Positions 1-5,187 of a stretch of 5,613 nt of DNA are shown here, one piece after another. The notes under the pieces were generated by a model. It was not told where the DNA came from, ran no database searches, and worked only from the letters and a program-made list of their open reading frames with translations. The DNA lies in NCBI GenBank assembly GCA_021782195.1, contig JAJXVI010000196.1:1-5613 (forward strand), in the 5' to 3' direction. The translations under genes were made by a program, and so were the position numbers. Origin of the DNA: a bacterium (GTDB lineage Bacteria > Vulcanimicrobiota > Xenobia > RGZZ01). How positions within the stretch are numbered: the first letter of the stretch is position 1; every line of letters starts with the position of its first letter.

Positions 1-1139
1 GTCAGGAGGTTGCCGTGGTTCCGGGGTGGGACCTTCTGCGGACGGGCGTCCGCGACGGCATTGGGTCTGTCGGGGATGCTGTCAGGCGACTCGAGCGGGA
101 GAGGCGTGTCGGTTTCGAGGTCACGCGAAATGGCGGGAACCTGCGTCAGCGTGGGGGACGGGAGGAACGCTGCAGCGTCAGTCGGATGTGGCGCTCTGCT
201 CTCGACGCCACCTGTTGAGGGGGACGGCTCGTCCTCCGCCAGGTCGCCAATTGCTGCGCGAAGATCCGCTGCGAGGGGGATGGTGGAGGAGTAGCGTTCG
301 GTGGAGCGGGGCCTTGCACATCGCGCGAGGATGGCGCGTCCCGCCGAACTGACGATAGGGGCGATGGTGGGTCTGTCAGGCTCGGAAGGCGCCGGGGGTA
401 CGGGTCGGGAGGCCGTGGCCTCGCCGGATGAGAGTGGCCCGCTTGCAGCCAGACTGTCCGGAAGGCTCTTGCAAAGTACCGACATCGGGTACACGGGAGA
501 CGGGATCCTGCCGCTGATGGTGAAGAGCATCGTTGCTCCCCACGCGTAGATGTCCGAGCGTTCGTCCGGCACCACGTGGTCTTCCCATTGTTCCGGCGGG
601 GCGTAGCCCACCGACCCCACGGGGACGTCGTTGCGTCCCCACGCCTTCGCAAAGCGGCGTGCAAGCCCGAAGTCGGTGAGTTTGATCGCACCGTCGGTGC
701 CGATCATGATGTTTTCGGGCTTGAGATCGCGAAAGATGACTGGTGGGCTCTGATGATGGAGGTAGTGCAGAATCTCGACGAGGGTCAGACCGATTCGAAA
801 TGCCTCAGGCTCCAGGAGAGGCCCGCACCGTCGCACGTACTCGGCGAGGTTTTCGCCTTCGATGTATTCCATGACAAGAAAGAGCTCATGCTCCTCGTCG
901 AAGTGGTCGACGAGTCTGGGCAGGTTGGGGTGCGACAGTCGGGAAAGGGTTGCAGCCTCTCTGGCGAAGGCCTGTCGAAGTTGCTCGAACGGAACTGTTC
1001 CCGGATGCCAGTCGGGCATCTGCTTGAGCGCCCACTGCTTGCCTGGAAGACGCAGGTCGTCACACAAAAAAACGGCGCCGAGGCCACCTCGGCCCAGCGG
1101 ACGTAGTACTCGGTAGCGTTTCTGCAGGATGCGTTGCAT
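1..1139 (-). CDS. Hanks-type (PknB-like) Ser/Thr protein kinase, C-terminus outside window
   Basis: Cytosolic protein kinase expected to phosphorylate Ser/Thr residues of unknown substrates. I read 379 residues without a stop before the window ends. Seen: the glycine-rich loop LGRGGLGAV (residues 15-23), the ATP-anchoring Lys39 in WALKQM, the helix-C Glu61, the catalytic loop FRDLKPEN (136-143, Asp138), DFG at 156-158, an APE-like YAPPEQW (179-185), and the helix-F Asp196 in SDIYAWG. A subdomain-XI-like Arg lies near 281 (STERY). All catalytic residues are present, so it should be active. The His of HRD is Phe. A Pro/Ser-rich stretch (about 213-262) interrupts the C-lobe, and residues after about 300 form an acidic, Pro/Ser-rich linker that probably leads to a further domain or membrane span outside the window. 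The ATG at 1139 sits directly before RYRVLRPLG, the usual kinase beginning. Its Shine-Dalgarno (AAGGA, 12 nt away) is poorly spaced. It follows the M16 gene after 167 bp on the same strand. Confidence 0.93.
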   Translation of the reverse strand, partial: MQRILQKRYRVLRPLGRGGLGAVFLCDDLRLPGKQWALKQMPDWHPGTVPFEQLRQAFAREAATLSRLSHPNLPRLVDHFDEEHELFLVMEYIEGENLAEYVRRCGPLLEPEAFRIGLTLVEILHYLHHQSPPVIFRDLKPENIMIGTDGAIKLTDFGLARRFAKAWGRNDVPVGSVGYAPPEQWEDHVVPDERSDIYAWGATMLFTISGRIPSPVYPMSVLCKSLPDSLAASGPLSSGEATASRPVPPAPSEPDRPTIAPIVSSAGRAILARCARPRSTERYSSTIPLAADLRAAIGDLAEDEPSPSTGGVESRAPHPTDAAAFLPSPTLTQVPAISRDLETDTPLPLESPDSIPDRPNAVADARPQKVPPRNHGNLL

Positions 1140-1252
1140 TGGAGGGCAGTATCCTTGCCGTTCGCTGCAAGCAGTGGGCGATTCCTCTGTGGAAGCGCCA
1201 CGGTCAGGTTGAAGTGCCACGCCCTGCTGGACACTCGAGCCAGGGCGGGAAG

Positions 1253-1286
1253 GTCGTCGGTCCACCGCGTCTGATGAACCGACGAC
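1253..1286 (-). terminator. Possible hairpin terminator or 3' stabiliser after the M16 gene
   Basis: A perfect 9-bp GC-rich inverted repeat (GTCGTCGGT at 1253-1261, ACCGACGAC at 1278-1286) with a 16-nt loop starts 20 nt past the peptidase stop codon. No T-run follows on the minus strand (CTTCCCGCCC), so it is not a classical intrinsic terminator. It could give partial termination or protect the upstream mRNA. It lies in the 167-bp gap before the kinase, where I found no clear promoter. The rest of that gap holds nothing else I can support. Confidence 0.4.
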
Positions 1287-1306
1287 GCTCTACCGGGGCC
1301 TTGCCT

Positions 1307-3952
1307 TCAGTGTGTGGCCGGTCCCTTTGTGACCTGGACGAAGCCGTCTGGTCGCAGCCACTTTCGGACGACGGCGCGAAGTTTACGCCGGCCGACCTCT
1401 AGTGCGCGCCGAGCGTCACGCACGCCCTGGTCGAGAGGCAGGCTTTGTAGAGCGTAGGAGAGCAGGTGCCCCGCGACTCCCTGGAAGCTGGCCTCTTGCA
1501 GTGGCAGTCCGTTGAGCCAGAGTGCGCGCGCTCTGGTGAGTCGGTCTTTGGGCATGAGCGTGTTCTGGAGGAACGCAAGGTCGCGCAGTGCAGCTGCCGT
1601 AGCGGCTGGCGTGTTGGCGGGACTGGCGCCAAAGTTGATGTAGAAAAGACCGCGTGTGCGTCCGGCAAAGACCGAGGAACCGACGTAATAGACGTAGCCT
1701 CGCACGTCGCGCAGATCGTGATACAGCAGTGACGTGTCGCCGGCGGAGAGAATCACGTTTGCCAGTTGAAGAATCGGATAGTCGGGGTCTTTTCGGGTGA
1801 GAGAAAGGGTTTCCGCCAGTGTGACGTCATCCTGGACACGGCCGTGGTCCGCAATACGCAGCGACTTTGCAGGATTGGAAGGGATGCTTGGATTGTCGAG
1901 GTGTGGAGTCGGGCCGTTTGCCTTCCAGGAGCCAAAGTACTGTTCGACCGTAGCGCGGGCAACAGAGGGCGTGACATCGCCGACGATCACGATGGTTGTG
2001 AGGTCGGGACGATATGCCTGGTGGAACCAGGCTCGCACGTTGTCGAGCGTGAGGTGTTTTACCGTGGTCGGTGTCGCGAAGCGTCGCGCCGGGTCGCCTT
2101 TCGGATAGAGCGCGTTCAACAGTGCGACGGCCTCGAGGTGGTTCGGTGTCTTCTCGCCTCCCAGAACCTCGTCATACAGGGAGTGCTTGACGATTTTGAA
2201 GTCGGCGGGACGGAAGGCGGGGTGAAGTTCCTCGTCCGCCAGAAGCTGCATTCCGCGGTTGAAATCAGATGAGAGGCACGCGAGGCTGAAGGAGCGGCCT
2301 GTGCTGACACTGGCGGCAATCTTGTCGAGCTCGGCCTGGTAGTCTAGGCGAGAGTAGGTTTTGCTGCCGTATGCCATCAGGTTGTCCGTCAGGCTGGCCA
2401 CGCCATCGGTACCAGAAGCTTCCTGGAGACCGGTATTGGTTCGGATGGCAGCGTCGACCACAACCGTATGGCTGATGCTTTCGGGAACCACGATAAGGCG
2501 GATTCCGTTGGGGAGCTTGAGGTCGACCGGGTGGATGGTCGGGCTGGGGACGTGTACGTGCAGGGCACTGGTCGCCCACTCCGGAAGGGGCGTGTTCGCC
2601 GGCGGTACGATGTGGTTGTTCTCGGGGCTCTTTCCCTGCGCGGCGCCGGTTTTCCCCTGATTGTTGGGGACGGATACGGCAACGCTTGCCGTATCAGGAA
2701 CAATGTACTTGCGGAGCACGGCATTCACATCCGCAACAGTGACGTGACGTATGGCTTCGACGTCGGCGTGTGGCGAGTTGCGATGCTCGACAGCGAGCGC
2801 CGTGCTCCAGTCGAAGGCGAGTCCCTGGATCGAGTCAGCTCGGAACTCGGCGGCTGCGATCTCGCGCTTGATGGCGACTCGAACGAGTTTTGCGGGGACG
2901 CCGCGCCTTCGGTACTTTGCGAGGACCGCCATAAGCCTTCTCTGTGCGTCCGCCGGCTTTACCGTGGGTGCGACGTCGATGGTCGCGAGCGCCATACTGC
3001 CGTGCGTAAACGACTGTGAGGAAAAACTGGTGTCCTGGGCATAGCCGCTCGCGACGAGCCCGACGAGGTCTGCACGCTGGCTGTTCAGCACGTCGCTGAG
3101 GACCTGGGAGGCTGCGAAATCCGGGTCTGCGTATCCTGGAAAGCGGTAGGCGAGCGTGACTTCGGTGTAGCTGTGGTCACTCTGGTCGGTATAGGTGGCA
3201 GGGTGAAGGGGAGAGAGTGTCACGCCACGATGTGCCGGAACCGGTGCCGAGGGGATGTCGCCGAACAGTCTGGTGATGGAGGCCAGCGCGGGTCCGGGGT
3301 CAACGTCGCCGGCGACAACCAGGATGGCATTGTTCGGGTGGTACCATTGGTGATAGAACCGTTGCAGTTCGGGGGAATTGACCTGGTTGTTGAAGCTCTC
3401 GAGGGTTCCCAGGCCAGGATCGGCGTACGGCGTGCCGGCGAAAACGTTCTTGAGGAGTTTGCAATACAGGCGATATCCCGCATCGCTGTTGTCGCGGGTG
3501 ACCTCCTGCTTGATTGCGCCTCGCTCCACATTCCAGGATTTCTGACTGTCGAGAACATCGTGCGCGCGCGACGCTTCGAGATGCAGCGCCAGGTCAAGAT
3601 ATTGCGAGGGAACCGTGAAGTAATACTGGGTCACGTTATTCTGGGTGTCAGCGTTGGCGCTGCCACCGAGGACACTCGAGACCTGTGCGAACTGCGCCTC
3701 TGAAAGGCTCTTGCTGCCGCGAAACATCATGTGTTCGCTGGCGTGAGCGAGCCCCTCGATGTGTTCGTCATCAGAGCCGACCTGATAGTTCATCACGGTC
3801 GTGACCACCGGAGCGAGTGGATCGCGCACGATGACCACACGCAGGCCGTTGGGCAGCGTTGCACGGGTTACCTGCGGAACGGCCACTGCGGGTTGCGTCA
3901 GAAGCCAGAACAGAGTGATGCCAAGCAGAACTGCAAAGAGACGTGTTTTCAT
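1307..3952 (-). CDS. Exported two-domain M16 family zinc metallopeptidase
   Basis: Predicted zinc peptidase of the pitrilysin/insulinase family (M16), secreted or anchored outside the cytoplasmic membrane, with unknown peptide substrates. It has 881 residues. Residues 1-24 look like a signal peptide: basic MKTR, a hydrophobic core, then AVA before Val25. The N-terminal half has the inverted zinc motif HASEH (70-74) and, 75 residues on, the third ligand Glu150 in VERGAIKQE, so it should be active. A Gly/Pro/Asn-rich linker (about 430-475) leads to a second M16 half. Its equivalent motif is degenerate (SLTDN, 520-524), but it keeps the LRDVRGYVY segment (747-755) that helps form the substrate chamber in the family. 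This active-plus-inactive fusion is a known arrangement. An in-frame ATG 90 bases upstream lacks a Shine-Dalgarno and would bury the signal peptide, so I chose 3952, which has AAGGA 8 nt away. It is third of four same-strand genes, 125 bp after the zinc-ribbon gene. Confidence 0.95.
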   Translation of the reverse strand: MKTRLFAVLLGITLFWLLTQPAVAVPQVTRATLPNGLRVVIVRDPLAPVVTTVMNYQVGSDDEHIEGLAHASEHMMFRGSKSLSEAQFAQVSSVLGGSANADTQNNVTQYYFTVPSQYLDLALHLEASRAHDVLDSQKSWNVERGAIKQEVTRDNSDAGYRLYCKLLKNVFAGTPYADPGLGTLESFNNQVNSPELQRFYHQWYHPNNAILVVAGDVDPGPALASITRLFGDIPSAPVPAHRGVTLSPLHPATYTDQSDHSYTEVTLAYRFPGYADPDFAASQVLSDVLNSQRADLVGLVASGYAQDTSFSSQSFTHGSMALATIDVAPTVKPADAQRRLMAVLAKYRRRGVPAKLVRVAIKREIAAAEFRADSIQGLAFDWSTALAVEHRNSPHADVEAIRHVTVADVNAVLRKYIVPDTASVAVSVPNNQGKTGAAQGKSPENNHIVPPANTPLPEWATSALHVHVPSPTIHPVDLKLPNGIRLIVVPESISHTVVVDAAIRTNTGLQEASGTDGVASLTDNLMAYGSKTYSRLDYQAELDKIAASVSTGRSFSLACLSSDFNRGMQLLADEELHPAFRPADFKIVKHSLYDEVLGGEKTPNHLEAVALLNALYPKGDPARRFATPTTVKHLTLDNVRAWFHQAYRPDLTTIVIVGDVTPSVARATVEQYFGSWKANGPTPHLDNPSIPSNPAKSLRIADHGRVQDDVTLAETLSLTRKDPDYPILQLANVILSAGDTSLLYHDLRDVRGYVYYVGSSVFAGRTRGLFYINFGASPANTPAATAAALRDLAFLQNTLMPKDRLTRARALWLNGLPLQEASFQGVAGHLLSYALQSLPLDQGVRDARRALEVGRRKLRAVVRKWLRPDGFVQVTKGPATH

Positions 3953-3960
3953 GCAGGGGG

Positions 3961-3965
3961 TCCTT
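3961..3965 (-). promoter_or_regulatory. Ribosome binding site deciding the M16 start
   Basis: AAGGA on the minus strand, 8 nt before the ATG at 3952. It supports this start over the in-frame ATG at 4042, which has no purine-rich site before it. The next codons give a good signal peptide. Confidence 0.75.
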
Positions 3966-4077
3966 CGCGGGACGTCGCACGGCTCTGGGAGCCATGTGCG
4001 TCGGGGTGTTGGCCGTACGGGGCGATCTTTGCTCGCACGCATGTCCAGCGGGATATGGGGGACCGGTGAGCAGAAGT

Positions 4078-4701
4078 TCAGCCTGCGCCTCCGGCCGCAA
4101 CAGCCGGGTCGAGTTCCAGGAGTTGTTCAACAATGCTGTCAGTCAGTTCGTCGAGGGAATACAGGATGGACTGAGCCTCGTCTGCGAACTCAATGCCCTG
4201 TTCAATGAACAGCAGGTCGAGATATTCTGCGAACTGTGAAAATTTCTCAAAAGCTTTTCGGAAGAGGATCGTGACCTGCGAGAGGCGTGCCTTTCGCTCA
4301 GCGGCGAAGCGTGCCATCAAGCGCTCTTCCGTGGGAAGAAGCGCCCGCTTGAGGTCGGTCGTGAACTGTTTGCGGGTTGCTTCCTGAAACGCCCCTTCCT
4401 CTTTCAGGAAACCCTCTACCCGAACGCTCACGGATTGCGTGAGACCGTCAATGCGTTCGATGTACTCCTCAAGGGAGATGCTGCCATCGCGCACATACCC
4501 TTCCAGACTGCGCAGGCCTGCAATGATGTCAGGCCGTTCCGTGGCGTCGGAAGTAAGACCGTCAATCCCGGCGTATCCGATGTTTCGCACGTGTTGCTCA
4601 TCGGTATCCGCAAAACGCGGTATAACTGCCCGACACTGGCTGCAATGGGTTGAGCCGCGTTCGTTGCGTGATCCGCATCGAACGCAAGGGACGAAGTCCA
4701 T
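4078..4701 (-). CDS. Zinc-ribbon protein with helical C-terminal region, function unknown
   Basis: A 207-residue protein I do not recognise as a named family. Residues 6-23 carry two CxxC knuckles (Cys6, Cys9, Cys20, Cys23), a short zinc ribbon that should bind one structural zinc. After a charged linker, residues about 55-200 appear mostly alpha-helical with many Glu, Arg and Lys residues, compatible with helical bundle or coiled-coil segments. The end is a short Ala/Gly tail. There is no signal peptide or membrane span, so it is probably cytosolic. The ribbon could mediate protein or nucleic-acid contacts, and the helical part could mediate oligomerisation, but neither is shown. The ATG at 4701 has a strong GAGGAG 5 nt upstream (4707-4712). 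A perfect 17-bp hairpin ends 21 nt before the start. Neighbours are the small membrane protein upstream and the M16 peptidase downstream, which suggests co-expression with envelope and signalling proteins. Confidence 0.85.
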   Translation of the reverse strand: MDFVPCVRCGSRNERGSTHCSQCRAVIPRFADTDEQHVRNIGYAGIDGLTSDATERPDIIAGLRSLEGYVRDGSISLEEYIERIDGLTQSVSVRVEGFLKEEGAFQEATRKQFTTDLKRALLPTEERLMARFAAERKARLSQVTILFRKAFEKFSQFAEYLDLLFIEQGIEFADEAQSILYSLDELTDSIVEQLLELDPAVAAGGAG

Positions 4702-4706
4702 TTGGT

Positions 4707-4712
4707 CTCCTC
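4707..4712 (-). promoter_or_regulatory. Strong ribosome binding site of the zinc-ribbon gene
   Basis: GAGGAG on the minus strand, 5 nt before the ATG at 4701. It lies 10 nt beyond the foot of the 17-bp hairpin, so the stem does not itself cover the site. This leaves room for independent translation of the second gene even if the message is cut or paused at the hairpin. Confidence 0.75.
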
Positions 4713-4722
4713 GGTTTCATCC

Positions 4723-4765
4723 GGCACCCTAGAGAAGTGTTCGTCGCGCACTTCTCTAGGGTGCC
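4723..4765 (-). repeat. Perfect 17-bp inverted repeat (long hairpin) between two genes
   Basis: The arms GGCACCCTAGAGAAGTG (4723-4739) and CACTTCTCTAGGGTGCC (4749-4765) are exactly complementary, with a 9-nt loop that can close by one more T-G pair. It begins 14 nt after the stop of the 66-residue gene and ends 21 nt before the zinc-ribbon ATG. Neither strand shows a T-run after the stem. It could be a partial terminator, an RNA-processing site, a 3' stabiliser for the first message, or one copy of a dispersed palindromic element. The sequence alone does not decide between these. Confidence 0.9.
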
Positions 4766-4779
4766 AGACCGCGTCGCGC

Positions 4780-4980
4780 CTACTGCTGGGCGGCTTCTTT
4801 CGGGGTGGTCTGCTGCTGAGGGGGAGCGCCTGCCTTGTTGAAGTCATCACCGAGCGCCTGTCGCATCTGCTGATCGCGACGATTTGCGGCATCCTTTACG
4901 ACGTGTTGTGCCCAACGTCCGACGGCGATGCCGCCCGCAACGACGAGTGCAGTTCCTGCCAGAGCGAGAGCCCATGCCAT
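4780..4980 (-). CDS. Small single-span membrane protein, function unknown
   Basis: A 66-residue protein without a recognised family. Residues about 2-22 form one hydrophobic Ala/Gly/Val-rich segment with a GxxxG pattern (Gly17, Gly21), suited to a membrane helix that packs against another helix. Residues 22-50 are hydrophilic and probably helical with mixed charge. The tail (51-66) is rich in Gln, Pro and Thr and likely disordered. There is no cleavage motif after the hydrophobic part, so a membrane anchor is more likely than a secreted peptide. The coding status is well supported: an excellent Shine-Dalgarno GAGGAGG lies 8 nt upstream and a near-consensus sigma70 promoter sits just before it, giving a leader of only about 24 nt. 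It is the first gene of the leftward unit, followed after 78 bp by the zinc-ribbon gene with a hairpin in between. It may be a partner or anchor for the downstream proteins, which is inference only. Confidence 0.82.
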   Translation of the reverse strand: MAWALALAGTALVVAGGIAVGRWAQHVVKDAANRRDQQMRQALGDDFNKAGAPPQQQTTPKEAAQQ

Positions 4981-4988
4981 GAGAGTAT

Positions 4989-4995
4989 CCTCCTC
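4989..4995 (-). promoter_or_regulatory. Near-perfect ribosome binding site of the 66-residue gene
   Basis: GAGGAGG on the minus strand, 8 nt before the ATG at 4980. The match and spacing are close to ideal, and together with the promoter just upstream they make this small gene credible and probably well expressed. Confidence 0.85.
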
Positions 4996-5010
4996 AAGGA
5001 CTTTGTCACG

Positions 5011-5039
5011 ATTATACCGACACTCGCAGTGTATGTAAA
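5011..5039 (-). promoter_or_regulatory. Near-consensus sigma70-type promoter of the leftward gene set
   Basis: On the minus strand, TTTACA (5034-5039, 5 of 6 bases of the -35 consensus) is followed after exactly 17 bp by TATAAT (5011-5016, perfect -10). The expected start of transcription is about 5003-5006, some 24 nt before the ATG at 4980. This strong housekeeping-type promoter should drive the 66-residue gene and, through read-through, the zinc-ribbon, M16 and possibly kinase genes. Confidence 0.85.
5020..5032. promoter_or_regulatory. Inverted repeat in the promoter spacer, possible operator
   Basis: ACACT-CGC-AGTGT (plus strand) is a perfect 5-bp inverted repeat with a 3-nt centre, lying wholly between the -35 and -10 boxes. 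A dimeric repressor bound here would block RNA polymerase. It is short and could be chance, and no regulator gene in the window points to it. Confidence 0.35.
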
Positions 5040-5053
5040 GTCGAAGGCAAACG

Positions 5054-5114
5054 TTCCGGGCGCTCGGTTTTACGCTTTAGAGACAGGAGAGAATGCAGAT
5101 TCCGGACGCTCCGG
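5054..5114. repeat. Pair of near-identical 12-base sites upstream of the rightward gene
   Basis: TTCCGGGCGCTC (5054-5065) and TTCCGGACGCTC (5100-5111) differ at one base and are 46 nt apart start to start. The second is part of a perfect palindrome, CCGGA-CGC-TCCGG (5102-5114), and the first of an imperfect one (5056-5067). Repeated dyad sites in a divergent intergenic region suggest binding sites for a regulator of one or both flanking genes. I found no convincing rightward promoter in this stretch, and the GC-rich context makes chance similarity possible. Confidence 0.35.
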
Positions 5115-5187
5115 GTTCGAGGAAGGTGTGAAGCCAAAAGGAATGATCGCGAATGAAGACGCACCATGTGCCTGTGGATGGATTCCG

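Noticed and set aside
146..691. A 181-codon frame on the minus strand overlapping the kinase, and a plus-strand frame at 576-1106.
   Set aside because: The kinase frame carries all catalytic motifs. These frames are low-complexity Arg/Pro/Ser translations of the same DNA.
1212..1230. TGGCAC on the minus strand upstream of the kinase as a sigma54 promoter.
   Set aside because: The matching TTGC element at the required spacing is missing.
1221..1246. GCCCTG/CAGGGC hairpin before the kinase.
   Set aside because: Only 6 bp with a 14-nt loop and no T-run, so it is easily a chance occurrence.
1766..2272. Open frames on the plus strand opposite the M16 gene, such as this one and 3173-3703.
   Set aside because: They mirror a well-supported long coding region, contain no recognisable domains, and are expected in GC-rich DNA.
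3981..3993. GGCTC-TGG-GAGCC mini-hairpin upstream of the M16 ribosome site.
   Set aside because: A 5-bp stem in GC-rich DNA is too weak to call, and nothing else supports it.
3953..4042. Extension of the M16 peptidase by 30 residues to an upstream in-frame ATG.
   Set aside because: No Shine-Dalgarno precedes that ATG, the added residues are Arg/Pro-rich, and they would place a clear signal peptide inside the protein.
4428..4892. A minus-strand frame spanning the hairpin and parts of two small genes.
   Set aside because: It runs out of frame through both the zinc-ribbon and 66-residue genes, which have better start signals and sensible protein features.
5003..5037. TTGTCA on the plus strand as the -35 box of a rightward promoter.
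   Set aside because: No acceptable -10 box lies 16-18 bp downstream. The closest TATGTA is too far away.
5111..5126. GGTTCGAG resembling a tRNA T-loop.
   Set aside because: No T-stem pairing and no acceptor, D or anticodon arms fit around it.
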